A stretch of 64,000 nt of DNA from an uncultured Polaribacter sp. (GCF_947497125.1 NZ_CANMFI010000003.1:248001-312000); one strand, 5' to 3'; shown: positions 26,445 to 35,557, counted from the first letter of the stretch. The notes: generated by a model from the letters alone, not told the origin. Numbers and translations are program-made.

Positions 26445-27365
26445 ATGAAAGAACAATTTTTTAAATACATTCAAGAATTACAAGATACTATCACATCAAC
26501 TTTAGAAAAAGTAGATGGTAAAGCCACTTTTAAAGAAGACAATTGGCAGCGAGCAGAAGGTGGCGGCGGTAGAACACGAGTAATTGAAAATGGTGCTGTT
26601 TTTGAAAAAGGCGGTGTAAATATTTCAAAAGTTTTTGGGGAATTGCCAGAAGCTTTGCGCAAGCAATTTGGAGTAAAAGAGGGTAATTTTTTTGCATGCG
26701 GATTAAGTTTGGTATTACATCCAACAAATCCTTTTATACCAACTGTGCATGCAAATTGGCGTTATTTCGAAATGTATGATTCTACAGGTAATATTGTAAC
26801 ACAGTGGTTTGGTGGTGGTCAAGATTTAACACCTTATTATTTGTTTGATGAAGACGCCATTCATTTTCATCAAACTTGTAAAAATGCTTGCGATAAACAC
26901 CATCCAGAATTTTATCCGAAGTTTAAAAAAGCATGTGATGAATATTTTTGGAATACCCACAGAAATGAAGCAAGAGGAATTGGTGGTTTGTTTTTCGATT
27001 ACTTAAAAGAAAATGAAGAGTTTGCAATAGAAGATCGTTATAATTTTGTGACTCAAGTGGGAGATAGTTTTTTAGAAAGTTATGTTCCCATAGTTCAAAA
27101 AAGAAAAGAAATTCCGTTTACTAAAAAGCATAAAGATTGGCAAGAAATTAGAAGAGGTCGTTATGTAGAATTCAATTTAGTACATGACAGAGGTACTTTA
27201 TTTGGTTTAAAAACAAACGGACGAATCGAAAGTATTTTAATGAGTTTGCCACCAACAGTTCAATGGGTGTATAATAACGAACCTAGTAAAAATAGTGAAG
27301 AAGCCAAGCTTTTAGAGGTATTATCTACACCTAAAAGTTGGCTGTCTTCTTTGGGGGAATCTTAG
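26445..27365 (+). CDS. hemF: Oxygen-dependent coproporphyrinogen III oxidase
   Basis: HemF decarboxylates coproporphyrinogen III to protoporphyrinogen IX using O2, so this branch of the pathway is aerobic. The 306-residue protein shows PTVHANWRYFE, WFGGGQDLTPYY, HRNEARGIGGLFFDY, and the C-terminal GRYVEFNLVHDRGTLFGLKTNGRIESILMSLPP. It ends the heme series and converges on a small secreted-protein gene. Confidence 0.96.
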   Translation: MKEQFFKYIQELQDTITSTLEKVDGKATFKEDNWQRAEGGGGRTRVIENGAVFEKGGVNISKVFGELPEALRKQFGVKEGNFFACGLSLVLHPTNPFIPTVHANWRYFEMYDSTGNIVTQWFGGGQDLTPYYLFDEDAIHFHQTCKNACDKHHPEFYPKFKKACDEYFWNTHRNEARGIGGLFFDYLKENEEFAIEDRYNFVTQVGDSFLESYVPIVQKRKEIPFTKKHKDWQEIRRGRYVEFNLVHDRGTLFGLKTNGRIESILMSLPPTVQWVYNNEPSKNSEEAKLLEVLSTPKSWLSSLGES

Positions 27366-27378
27366 TTTTTTGGGGGTT

Positions 27379-27837
27379 TTAAAAAACTTCTTTCATTTTA
27401 CCTTCCCAGGTATATCCTTTTAGAGTAGATTCATAATATATCCATCCTCTCTTAATTTTTGTAATTTTAATGTCTAGTTTGGTGCCTTTTCCAAAAGGGA
27501 AGTTTGGTAAGTTAGACTCTATTATAGTTAATGTAAATTCTTTATTAGAACTATAATTTAATTTAGAAACAATATAGTTTTCTTTATTGTTAAAGTATTC
27601 TATGTGCTTGTCTCTGTTAAAATGCACTAAAACATCTTTTCCATTGTATCTATAAGTATACTTTCTGTTATTAATAATAGGTGGCACATTTGGTGTACTT
27701 AAATTTTCTGTCGCTTTCTTAAAAAAGAAATGTTCTATTAAATTGTGAGAGTAATTGGTCATTACCATTTTTTGACCTTGAACATTAAAAATTGTTAGTA
27801 ATAAAATTAATGCGAATACTGATTTAAAATTTTTCAT
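27379..27837 (-). CDS. Secreted hypothetical protein
   Basis: The 152-residue protein has a signal peptide (residues 1-21, ending VQGQ) and a mainly beta-strand mature part rich in Asn, Lys and Tyr (KYTYRYNGKDVLVHFNRDKH). I recognise no family. It is convergent with hemF with 13 bp between stops, and divergent from the E2 gene across a 350-bp spacer. Confidence 0.55.
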   Translation of the reverse strand: MKNFKSVFALILLLTIFNVQGQKMVMTNYSHNLIEHFFFKKATENLSTPNVPPIINNRKYTYRYNGKDVLVHFNRDKHIEYFNNKENYIVSKLNYSSNKEFTLTIIESNLPNFPFGKGTKLDIKITKIKRGWIYYESTLKGYTWEGKMKEVF

Positions 27838-28072
27838 GATATAAGTTGTTTAATTAATAATTGTTTTTGAAATCTGGTGCAATTTACGCTCGTAGTACTT
27901 TTTGAAAAAATGAATGTTGTGAACTCCCTTTTTAAAGTTGTAAACTATTTAGCTTTTATGGTTAAACATTTTTTCTTTTGCATAAAAATCTTAAAAACCA
28001 TTACTTGTTGCATTATTTTCATCTATTTAATTAATTTATTATTTTATACACAACAAATTATCTTTTATTGCG

Positions 28073-28106
28073 TAAAATTTTATAAATAATATAAAATTTT
28101 ATAAAT
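28073..28106. repeat. Duplicated palindromic site upstream of the E2 gene
   Basis: The palindrome TAAAATTTTA occurs at 28073-28082 and 28092-28101, inside a 14-nt perfect direct repeat AAAATTTTATAAAT with a 19-nt period, about two helical turns. It lies about 55 nt upstream of the candidate -7 element. AT-richness makes chance occurrence possible. Confidence 0.45.
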
Positions 28107-28157
28107 GTATATTTAGCATTTTTACTATAAAATAGTACTTAAAAAGATGTTTTTATG

Positions 28158-28165
28158 TATTTTTG
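28158..28165 (+). promoter_or_regulatory. Candidate -7 element for the E2 gene
   Basis: TATTTTTG matches TAnnTTTG, 22 nt before the ATG at 28188. No convincing -33 TTG was seen. Confidence 0.4.
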
Positions 28166-28187
28166 TAACCGTTAAAAGAAAATACAA

Positions 28188-29498
28188 ATGGCAAGATTTG
28201 AATTAAAGTTACCTAAGATGGGTGAAAGCGTTGCCGAGGCAACCATTACCTCATGGTTAAAAGAAGTTGGAGATGTAGTTGAACTCGATGATGCTGTTGT
28301 AGAAATTGCAACAGATAAGGTTGATTCTGAAGTGCCATCTGAAGTAGAAGGTACTTTAATTGAAGTCTTATATCAGAAAGATGATATTGTTGCTGTAGGA
28401 GAAACCATAGCAATTATAGAGACCAATCAAGAAGAGATTCAAACAGCTAGCAATACTAGTAATGTAGAAGAGAATATAGATGTAGAAGAGGTAGTTTCTA
28501 CCATTAAAAAAGCAGAAGAAATAATAGCTGCACCTATTGTTAAAAACTCAGATTCAGGGAAATTTTATTCACCTTTAGTTAGAAATATTGCACAGACAGA
28601 AAATGTTTCTATGAACGAGTTAGAAGCAATTAAAGGTTCTGGAAAAGATGGTAGAGTTACTAAAGACGATATTTTATCATTTATTGAAAATAGAGGTAAC
28701 TCTGCTGATACTTCTAATAAAGTAGAAAAAGTATCAGTTATTAAGGAAGAAAAATCAGTACCAAAATCCACACCTATTTCTGTAAGCGGTGAAGATGAAA
28801 TTATAGAAATGAGTAGAATGGGGAAATTGGTAGCCAAGCACATGGTAGATTCTCTTAAAACCTCTGCGCATGTTCAATCTTTTATAGAAATAGATGTTAC
28901 CAATATTGTGAATTGGAGAAATAAAGTAAAAGATGCTTTTTTGAAGAGAGAAGGAGAGAAGCTAACTTTTACACCTATTTTTATGCAAGCAATTGCAACT
29001 ACAATTAAAAAATATCCTTTAATTAATATTGCACTACAAGGAGATACTATTCTTAAAAAGAAAAATATTAACTTAGGAATGGCTGCTGCTTTACCAGATG
29101 GAAACTTAATAGTGCCTGTGATTAAAAATGCAGATCAATTGAATTTAGTAGGCATGACTTCTGCAGTTAATGATTTGGCAAATAGAGCAAGAAACAATGC
29201 TTTAAAACCAGATGAAATTCAAGGTGGTACATATACAGTTACCAATGTAGGTACTTTTGGATCTATTATGGGAACCCCAATTATAAACCAACCTCAGGTA
29301 GCAATTTTAGCTCTTGGTGCTATAAGAAAAGTGCCAGCAGTAATAGAAACTTCTGAAGGAGATTTTATAGGAATTAGACAAAAAATGTTTGTTTCACATT
29401 CTTATGATCATAGGGTTGTAAATGGTGCTTTGGGCGGAATGTTTATCAAAACCCTAAAAGATATTTTAGAAGCTTGGGATGTAAATCAAGATTTTTAA
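28188..29498 (+). CDS. 2-oxo acid dehydrogenase complex E2 (dihydrolipoamide acyltransferase)
   Basis: The 436-residue E2 has a lipoyl domain (residues 1-78) with lipoylated Lys44 in ATDKVDSEV and an acidic linker. A peripheral-subunit binding domain follows (about 125-165, SPLVRNIAQTENVSMNELEAIKGSGKDGRVTKDDI). The catalytic acyltransferase domain contains HSYDHRVVNGALGG. It belongs to pyruvate, 2-oxoglutarate or branched-chain complexes. The stand-alone location and sequence lean toward the branched-chain type, but E1 is not nearby, so the substrate is uncertain. Confidence 0.88.
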   Translation: MARFELKLPKMGESVAEATITSWLKEVGDVVELDDAVVEIATDKVDSEVPSEVEGTLIEVLYQKDDIVAVGETIAIIETNQEEIQTASNTSNVEENIDVEEVVSTIKKAEEIIAAPIVKNSDSGKFYSPLVRNIAQTENVSMNELEAIKGSGKDGRVTKDDILSFIENRGNSADTSNKVEKVSVIKEEKSVPKSTPISVSGEDEIIEMSRMGKLVAKHMVDSLKTSAHVQSFIEIDVTNIVNWRNKVKDAFLKREGEKLTFTPIFMQAIATTIKKYPLINIALQGDTILKKKNINLGMAAALPDGNLIVPVIKNADQLNLVGMTSAVNDLANRARNNALKPDEIQGGTYTVTNVGTFGSIMGTPIINQPQVAILALGAIRKVPAVIETSEGDFIGIRQKMFVSHSYDHRVVNGALGGMFIKTLKDILEAWDVNQDF

Positions 29499-29521
29499 AC
29501 TTTTAAAAATACAGCATAATT

Positions 29522-29558
29522 AAAAAGCCTTTTTGATATAATCAAAAAGGCTTTTCTT
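29522..29558. terminator. Bidirectional terminator between the E2 gene and htpG
   Basis: AAAAAGCCTTTTTGAT pairs with ATCAAAAAGGCTTTT around a short TATA loop, with T-rich flanks on both strands. It separates two convergent genes. Confidence 0.85.
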
Positions 29559-29579
29559 TATTAGTAAGAATTACAACTA

Positions 29580-31490
29580 CTATTTAATTAATTCGTAAGA
29601 ACGTTTTATGAATTTGGTTAACTCTTCACCATGTAAAAGGTTTTGAGATAGTTTAGCCAAATCGAAGGCCTGAGAAATTAAGTGTTTCTGTGTAGCTTCA
29701 TCTTTAGAATTTAATATATCTGATACTAAAGGGCTGTTTGTGTTTACAACCAAATTGTACATATCTGGAAAATTACCCATTCCCATCATTCCGCCACCAC
29801 CAGAAGCTTGCATTTCTTTCATTCTACGCATAAATTCTGGCACTGTAATTAAAAACGGAGAAGCATCAGAATCCATAGCTTCTAGTTGAACAGTGTAAGA
29901 TTTAGAGTTTACAGCACCTTCTATAATTGGCTTTAAAGTTTCTTTTTCTTTGTCTGACAATTTAGAAATTACAGCATCGTCTTTTTTGATTAAGTTGTCA
30001 ATAAAGTCAGCATCTACTCTTGTAAACTTCACTTTTGCATCACCACCTTCTAGCTTTTGCATCAAGTGCGAAATTATTGGCGAATCTAATACCAATACTT
30101 CGTATCCTTTTGCAGTTGCACCTTGTATGTAACTGTGTTGCGCTTCTTTGTTAGAAGTGTATAAAATTACGTGGTTGCCATCTTTATCGGTTTGTGCCTC
30201 TTTTGTTTTTTCAATAAGCTCATCAAACGTAAAAAACGTATCTGCTACAGTAGGGTACAAAGCAAATTTCTTAGCTTTGTCAAAGAATTTGTCTTCAGAA
30301 AGCATTCCGTATTCGATAATTACTTTGATATCATTCCATTTTGTTTCAAAATCTGCTCTATCTTTTTTGAATAAAGAAGCCAATTTATCACCTACTTTTT
30401 TAGTAATGTATCCAGAAATCTTTTTTACAGCGCCATCTGCCTGTAAGTAAGAACGCGATACATTTAAAGGAATGTCTGGAGAATCAATTACACCTTTTAA
30501 CATTTGTAAGAAGTCTGGTACAATTCCTTCTACATTGTCTGTAACGTATACTTGATTTTGATATAGTTGAATTTTATCTTTCTGCATATCCATAGACTGG
30601 CTAAGCTTTGGAAAGAATAAAATACCTGTTAAGTTAAAAGGATAATCTACATTTAAGTGAATGTGAAATAGAGACTCTTCAAATTGCATTGGATACAATT
30701 CTCTATAAAAATTAGTATAATCTTCTTCACTTAAATCTGCAGGAGCTTTTGTCCAAGCAGGATCTGTGTTGTTTATAATGTTGTCTACAGTAATTTGTTT
30801 ATGTGGTTCTGTAGTTTCTTTACCGTCTTTATCTTTTGTTGTTTTTGGTGTAAACTCAGGATCGTTAATTTCTTTAGTTCCAAATTTAATTGGCACTTGG
30901 TTAAAACGATTGTATTTGGTTAACAATCCTCTAATTTTATCTTCCTTTAAGAAGTCTAAAGAATCTTCTGCAACGTGTAAAATAATTTCGGTTCCTCTGT
31001 CTTTTTTATCATGTTCAACTAAAGTATATTCCGGAGAACCGTCACAAGACCAATGCGCAGCAGGCTCGTCTTTAAAAGATTTAGTAATTAAATCTACCTT
31101 TTCTGCAACCATAAAAGCAGAGTAAAAACCAAGACCAAAATGCCCAATAACACCGGTGTCATTTTTGTCGTCTTTGTATTTTTCTAGAAACTCTTCGGCG
31201 CCAGAAAATGCAATCTGATTGATGTATTTTTCAACCTCGTCTGCAGTCATACCAAGACCTTGATCTTTAATTGTAATGGTTTTTGCTTTTTCGTCAATAC
31301 TAATTTCAATCTTAGCATCTCCTAATTCAGTTTTAGCTTCACCAATAGAAATTAAATGTTTTAATTTTGTGGTAGCATCTGTACCGTTAGAAATTAGTTC
31401 ACGTAGAAAAATTTCGTGATCTGAATACAAGAACTTTTTAATCAGCGGAAAAATATTTTCTACAGATACGTTAATGTTTCCTTTACTCAT
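29580..31490 (-). CDS. htpG: Molecular chaperone HtpG (Hsp90)
   Basis: HtpG is the bacterial Hsp90, an ATP-dependent chaperone. The 636-residue protein has the GHKL ATPase motifs LRELISNGTDA (usually NASDA; here NGTDA), DQGLGMTADEV and GHFGLGFYSAFMVA. Middle-domain and C-terminal dimerisation segments follow. Length fits the family. A 21-bp dyad about 70 bp upstream may be a stress operator. Confidence 0.95.
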   Translation of the reverse strand: MSKGNINVSVENIFPLIKKFLYSDHEIFLRELISNGTDATTKLKHLISIGEAKTELGDAKIEISIDEKAKTITIKDQGLGMTADEVEKYINQIAFSGAEEFLEKYKDDKNDTGVIGHFGLGFYSAFMVAEKVDLITKSFKDEPAAHWSCDGSPEYTLVEHDKKDRGTEIILHVAEDSLDFLKEDKIRGLLTKYNRFNQVPIKFGTKEINDPEFTPKTTKDKDGKETTEPHKQITVDNIINNTDPAWTKAPADLSEEDYTNFYRELYPMQFEESLFHIHLNVDYPFNLTGILFFPKLSQSMDMQKDKIQLYQNQVYVTDNVEGIVPDFLQMLKGVIDSPDIPLNVSRSYLQADGAVKKISGYITKKVGDKLASLFKKDRADFETKWNDIKVIIEYGMLSEDKFFDKAKKFALYPTVADTFFTFDELIEKTKEAQTDKDGNHVILYTSNKEAQHSYIQGATAKGYEVLVLDSPIISHLMQKLEGGDAKVKFTRVDADFIDNLIKKDDAVISKLSDKEKETLKPIIEGAVNSKSYTVQLEAMDSDASPFLITVPEFMRRMKEMQASGGGGMMGMGNFPDMYNLVVNTNSPLVSDILNSKDEATQKHLISQAFDLAKLSQNLLHGEELTKFIKRSYELIK

Positions 31491-31559
31491 AATTTATATA
31501 TTTATTTAGATTTGTATTAAGTATGACTTCTAATACTCAAAAAAAATACCAAAAGTAAG

Positions 31560-31580
31560 ATTCTGACAAGATGACAGAAT
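31560..31580. promoter_or_regulatory. Candidate operator: 21-bp dyad upstream of htpG
   Basis: ATTCTG-A-CA ... TG-A-CAGAAT forms an inverted repeat with 8 of 9 paired positions around an AGA centre. It lies 70 bp upstream of the htpG start and also upstream of divergent fabH. Confidence 0.45.
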
Positions 31581-31691
31581 TTAGCCGTAGAGCGTCAATT
31601 TATGGCGTTATTTTATAGGCTTTGGTTCTTTTTAAGAGAAATAAAAGTATTATTTTAGCCTTTGCATATTGCTAATATAAAAACACACAGA

Positions 31692-32699
31692 ATGTACAAT
31701 TCAAAAATTACAGGCTTAGGATATTATGTTCCAGAAAATGTTGTGACTAACAACGATTTAAAGGAGTTTATGGAAACCTCAGACGAGTGGATACAAGAGC
31801 GAACAGGTATTAAAGAAAGACGTTGGATAGATCCAAAAACAGGAGATACTACCGCAGTTATGGGAGCAAAAGCTGCTAGAATTGCGATTGAAAGAGCAGG
31901 GTTGTCTAAAGATGAAATCGATTTTATTGTGTTTGCAACTTTAAGTCCAGATATGTATTTCCCTGGCGGTGGTGTTCAGATACAAGATATGTTAGAGATG
32001 CCAACCATTGGCGCTTTAGATGTTAGAAACCAATGTTCTGGTTTTATATATGCAATGTCTGTTGCAGATCAATTTATAAAAACAGGAATGTATAAAAATA
32101 TTCTGGTGATTGGGTCTGAAAATCATTCTGGAGGTTTAGAAAAATCTACTAGAGGTAGAAATGTTTCTGTAATTTTTGGTGATGGTGCAGGAGCTGCAGT
32201 ATTGTCTAGAACAGAAGAAAAAGGGAAGGGAATCTTATCTTCTCATTTACATTCGGAAGGAAAACATGCTAAAGAATTGGTTTTAGAAGGTCCTTCTACT
32301 CAAAGATGGGTGCCAGAAATTTTAGAAAATAATGATCCAGATGATACTTCTTATTATCCATACATGAATGGACAATTTGTTTTTAAACACGCTGTTGGTC
32401 GTTTTTCAGAGGCAATTGTAGAAGGTCTTAAAGCAAATAATTTAGAGAAAGAAGACATAGATATGTTGATACCGCATCAAGCGAATTTACGTATTGCACA
32501 GTTTATACAGAAAAAGTTTCAACTTTCTGATGATAATGTGTATAACAACATTATGAAGTACGGAAATACAACAGCTGCATCTGTTATTATTGCATTAACA
32601 GAAGCATGGGAATTGGGTAAAATAAAAGAGAACGATTTAGTTGTTTTGGCTGCTTTTGGTAGCGGATTTACTTGGGGCTCTGTTATTATAAAATGGTAA
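31692..32699 (+). CDS. fabH: 3-oxoacyl-ACP synthase III (KASIII)
   Basis: FabH starts fatty-acid synthesis by condensing acyl-CoA with malonyl-ACP. The catalytic triad is visible: Cys115 in NQCSGFIYAM, His262 in PHQANLRI, and Asn292 in YGNTTAASV. I chose ATG at 31692, which begins MYNSKITGLGYYVPE; a TTG 30 nt upstream would add ten uncharacteristic residues. It is about 335 residues. Bacteroidota often have several FabH paralogues, so it may be a specialised one. Confidence 0.9.
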   Translation: MYNSKITGLGYYVPENVVTNNDLKEFMETSDEWIQERTGIKERRWIDPKTGDTTAVMGAKAARIAIERAGLSKDEIDFIVFATLSPDMYFPGGGVQIQDMLEMPTIGALDVRNQCSGFIYAMSVADQFIKTGMYKNILVIGSENHSGGLEKSTRGRNVSVIFGDGAGAAVLSRTEEKGKGILSSHLHSEGKHAKELVLEGPSTQRWVPEILENNDPDDTSYYPYMNGQFVFKHAVGRFSEAIVEGLKANNLEKEDIDMLIPHQANLRIAQFIQKKFQLSDDNVYNNIMKYGNTTAASVIIALTEAWELGKIKENDLVVLAAFGSGFTWGSVIIKW

Positions 32700-32723
32700 A
32701 ATAGTTTAAAGCTATTTTATATT

Positions 32724-32760
32724 AAGAAAGACTCGTTTTTACGGGTCTTTCTTTTTTTTT
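32724..32760 (+). terminator. Rho-independent terminator after fabH
   Basis: AAGAAAGAC (32724-32732) pairs with GTCTTTCTT (32745-32753), followed by a run of T. Confidence 0.85.
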
Positions 32761-32866
32761 GATGTTCTTTTTTAATTTTAAATATTGTGTTAAAATTAAC
32801 AGTGTTAATTCATTTTGTTTATTATTTTTATAAATTAATTAAACAAAAAAAACAAATCACTATTAT

Positions 32867-33682
32867 ATGACATTTACTACAAACAAATTATGGGTTCTAT
32901 GCATACTCGTGTTTATCTCTTCAATTGTAAATGCGCAAAACTTTAGTGGAAAAGCAACGTATATTTCTAAAACAAAAATGGATTTAGGCAATTGGGGTTC
33001 TAAATTTAGTGAAGCTCGAAAAAAACAAGTGGCAGAACGTTTAAAAAACAGATTAGAAAAAACCTATTTTTTAACCTTTAACAAACAAGAGGCTACTTTT
33101 TTAGAAGAAGAAAAAATAGATGCAATTTCAGGAGCAACAGATTCTTGGGGAGGTTATTTCTCTAGAGGAGATCAATATAAAAATATAAAAAATGCAGAAA
33201 TTGTTCAGAGTCAAGAGTTTTATGGCAAACGTTTTTTAGTAAAAGATAATTTGTATAAAATTGGGTGGGTAATGGGTTCTGAAACAAAGAAAATAGGAGA
33301 TTATACGTGTTATAAAGCAAAAGCCTTTGTGCCATACGCAGAATTAAATTGGTATAATTTTTCTTGGGCAGATTTAAGAACTTCAGAATCTAAAGAAGGT
33401 GAAGAAGTAGTAGAAAAAATGGTAATTGTAGAAGCTTGGTATACACCTCAAATTCCATTAGCCCATGGTCCAGCAGAGTTTTGGGGGTTGCCCGGTTTTA
33501 TTTTAGAGGTTAGAGCAGAAAACACCACACTTTTATGTACAGAGATTTCTATTACTAAAGATGAAAATCTACAAATAAAAGCACCAGAAAAAGGTTTAGA
33601 GATAACAAAGACTGCCTATAATAAAACTATAAAAGCAAAAATGTTAGATATGAGAAATAGCAGAGGAAGAAGAAGAGGATAA
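32867..33682 (+). CDS. GLPGLI family secreted protein
   Basis: The 271-residue protein has a signal peptide (about residues 1-23, ending VNAQ) and the hallmark motif as WGLPGFILEV near residue 210, preceded by VEAWYTPQIPLAHGPAEFWG. The GLPGLI family is Bacteroidota-specific; its role is not established, and members are often near TonB-dependent receptors. None is adjacent here. It ends with a basic tail rich in Arg. Confidence 0.86.
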   Translation: MTFTTNKLWVLCILVFISSIVNAQNFSGKATYISKTKMDLGNWGSKFSEARKKQVAERLKNRLEKTYFLTFNKQEATFLEEEKIDAISGATDSWGGYFSRGDQYKNIKNAEIVQSQEFYGKRFLVKDNLYKIGWVMGSETKKIGDYTCYKAKAFVPYAELNWYNFSWADLRTSESKEGEEVVEKMVIVEAWYTPQIPLAHGPAEFWGLPGFILEVRAENTTLLCTEISITKDENLQIKAPEKGLEITKTAYNKTIKAKMLDMRNSRGRRRG

Positions 33683-33718
33683 ACTTTTTTTGTAGATATT
33701 TGCATTTTAAATTTAAAG

Positions 33719-33907
33719 ATGAAAAAAAAGTATAAATTATTATTATTAATCTCTAATATTTTCTTGTTAGTATTCATTTTAAACGTTTTTGTATCTTTTA
33801 TTGTGTTTGCAAAATCTTGGGTAAATGGTTTATTAATTTTTGCCTTATGCTTGGTAAATATATTAATTGCTTTAAGAGCTTCTTTTGATGCTACTGAAAA
33901 TAAATAA
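33719..33907 (+). CDS. Small two-helix membrane protein, unknown
   Basis: The 62-residue product begins MKKKYK and has two hydrophobic segments (about residues 7-29 and 33-53) and a polar tail. It sits between two genes on the same strand with short spacers (36 and 8 bp), which supports it being real. No family recognised. Confidence 0.5.
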   Translation: MKKKYKLLLLISNIFLLVFILNVFVSFIVFAKSWVNGLLIFALCLVNILIALRASFDATENK

Positions 33908-33915
33908 CTTTTAAA

Positions 33916-34278
33916 ATGAATAAAAGAACATTGGTAATTGGTGCCTCATTAAAAGAGGAAAGATATTCTAATAAAGCTATTAAAAGTTTAAGTGAAAAAG
34001 ATATTGAAGTTTTGGCTTTAGGCTTACGAGCAGGAATTGCTTACGGAGTATCTATTGAAACTGAAAGAATTGCTTTTAAGAATATTGATACTGTTACTTT
34101 GTATCTAAACCCAAAAAGGCAAGAAGCGTATTACGATTATATCATAAGCTTGAATCCAAGACGGGTTATTTTTAATCCGGGTACAGAAAATAATGATTTT
34201 GTAGACTTATTGCAGAAAAATAACATCCAAAGTGAAGTTGCTTGTACGTTGGTTTTATTGGCAACAAATCAATATTAA
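33916..34278 (+). CDS. CoA-binding (YccU-like) domain protein
   Basis: The 120-residue protein is a single Rossmann-type CoA-binding domain: RTLVIGASLKEERYSNKAIKSL, a central VTLYLNPKRQEAYYDYI, and INNPGTEN-like VIFNPGTENNDF. Such small proteins are widespread but their function is poorly defined. It is convergent with the RNase Z gene. Confidence 0.78.
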   Translation: MNKRTLVIGASLKEERYSNKAIKSLSEKDIEVLALGLRAGIAYGVSIETERIAFKNIDTVTLYLNPKRQEAYYDYIISLNPRRVIFNPGTENNDFVDLLQKNNIQSEVACTLVLLATNQY

Positions 34279-34284
34279 CAGGTA

Positions 34285-35202
34285 TTACTCCACTGAGAAA
34301 ACAGCTCCCGGATTTGCCAATTCTACATTTGTAAATTCGGTTTCAGCTTCATTTTTAAACAGAGAAATGTCTTTGTATCTGCCAGAATAATGGCCAATAA
34401 TAAGTTGTTTTGCATTGGCTTCTTTTGCAATTAAAGCAGCCTCTTTTGCCGTAGCATGTTTTGTTTTTTTTGCCAACTCTTTTTTGTCCTCTAAAAATGT
34501 GGCTTCGTGGTATAGTAAATCTACTTTTTTTATAATAGGTACAATATCTGGTTTGTAGCAAGTGTCACTACAAAAGGCAAAACTTAATGGTTTTGGCGGA
34601 TCTATTGTAAGAGCACTGTTTTTTATTGTTTTACCGTTATCTAGTAAAATATCTTTGCCTGCTTTTAAATTTAAATAGTCTGCTTTGCTAATCTCTGGGT
34701 ATCCAGAAATATTTAGCATGTTTAATTTTCTTGGTTTTTCTTTTTCTGTAAATAGATATCCGTTGGTATAAACTCTATGATTTAATGGTATAGTTCTAAC
34801 AGATACTTTGTCATCTTCAAAAATTAGTTCACTTTCTTTTGATACTAATTCATGGAAAATAATCGTGTATTTTACATGAGATTGAGAAATTTTTAATTGA
34901 AGTAATGTAACATCCTTAATTCCTTTTGGACCATATACGTGCAACTCTTTTTCTCTATTTAAAATTCCGAAAGTTGCCAATAAGCCTACCAAACCATAAA
35001 AATGGTCTCCATGTAAGTGAGAAATAAATATATGATTTATTTTGCTAAACCCTACTTTATATTTTCGCATCTGGCGTTGTGTGCCTTCGCCGCAATCTAT
35101 TAAAAAATGTCTGTTGTTAATTTCTAAGTATTGCGATGTAGGAAACGCATTGATGCGAGGTGTTGCAGAATGACAACCTAAAATTGTTAGTAAAATACTC
35201 AT
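34285..35202 (-). CDS. rnz: Ribonuclease Z
   Basis: RNase Z cuts the 3' trailer from tRNA precursors. The 305-residue metallo-beta-lactamase fold has SHLHGDH at residues 61-67, FCSDTCYKPD, LLYHEATF and the distal GHYSGRY. The N-terminal CHSATPR and length match bacterial short-form RNase Z. It is last in a minus-strand group with pyrR, pyrB and a small STAS-like gene. Confidence 0.94.
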   Translation of the reverse strand: MSILLTILGCHSATPRINAFPTSQYLEINNRHFLIDCGEGTQRQMRKYKVGFSKINHIFISHLHGDHFYGLVGLLATFGILNREKELHVYGPKGIKDVTLLQLKISQSHVKYTIIFHELVSKESELIFEDDKVSVRTIPLNHRVYTNGYLFTEKEKPRKLNMLNISGYPEISKADYLNLKAGKDILLDNGKTIKNSALTIDPPKPLSFAFCSDTCYKPDIVPIIKKVDLLYHEATFLEDKKELAKKTKHATAKEAALIAKEANAKQLIIGHYSGRYKDISLFKNEAETEFTNVELANPGAVFSVE

Positions 35203-35221
35203 TAGATTGCTTCTTATTATT

Positions 35222-35554
35222 TTAAAATCCTAATTCTCTTTCTATGTTTTCCATTTCGATAATGTCTACTGCTTCTTGTAGCGTAGGTACGATATTTAAT
35301 TCTTCTGGAAAATCATCTACATCAACTGCTGTGTTAACAATTACAAAAGAAGTATTGTTTTCTTTTCTGTTTTTAGCAAACTCTAAGAATTGTAAAATAT
35401 CTTTTGAAGTAGTTTTTATTGTATTTAAGATATGAATGATTAAATGTGCTTCTTCGTAATTTTTTTCTTCCGTTAAAAACGAATTAAAAAAGTCTTCAAA
35501 TACGTTTTCATCAGAAGTAAAAATAGAGAAATCGGTTTTTTTTTCTATAATCAT
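35222..35554 (-). CDS. Small STAS-like protein between pyrB and rnz
   Basis: The 110-residue protein has alternating helices and strands resembling a STAS domain (AHLIIHILNTIKTTSKDILQFLEFAKN, then SFVIVNTAVDVDDF and LNIVPTLQEAVDIIEME). It lacks an obvious phosphorylated Ser. Spacing of 3 bp to pyrB and 19 bp to rnz suggests cotranscription. Its function is unknown. Confidence 0.65.
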   Translation of the reverse strand: MIIEKKTDFSIFTSDENVFEDFFNSFLTEEKNYEEAHLIIHILNTIKTTSKDILQFLEFAKNRKENNTSFVIVNTAVDVDDFPEELNIVPTLQEAVDIIEMENIERELGF

Positions 35555-35557
35555 TTG

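Larger units (their letters stand above)
27838..28187. other. 350-bp divergent intergenic region
   Basis: This very AT-rich spacer lies between two divergent genes. It holds a duplicated palindromic site (28073-28106) and a candidate promoter for the E2 gene at its right end. A 70-codon open frame at 27877-28089 is probably chance. I see no RNA gene. Confidence 0.6.

Noticed and set aside
27364..27388. Possible terminator between hemF and the convergent secreted-protein gene
   Set aside because: AGTTTTTT and AAAAAACT can pair, but the stem is only A/T pairs apart from one and overlaps both stop codons.
27877..28089. 70-codon open frame in the spacer upstream of the E2 gene
   Set aside because: It is very rich in Phe, Ile, Leu and Lys as expected from random AT-rich DNA, has no neighbour support, and overlaps the duplicated palindromic site.
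31656..31664. TAGCCTTTG before fabH as a -7 element
   Set aside because: The spacing between TA and TTTG is three bases where the consensus has two, and no -33 TTG was found.
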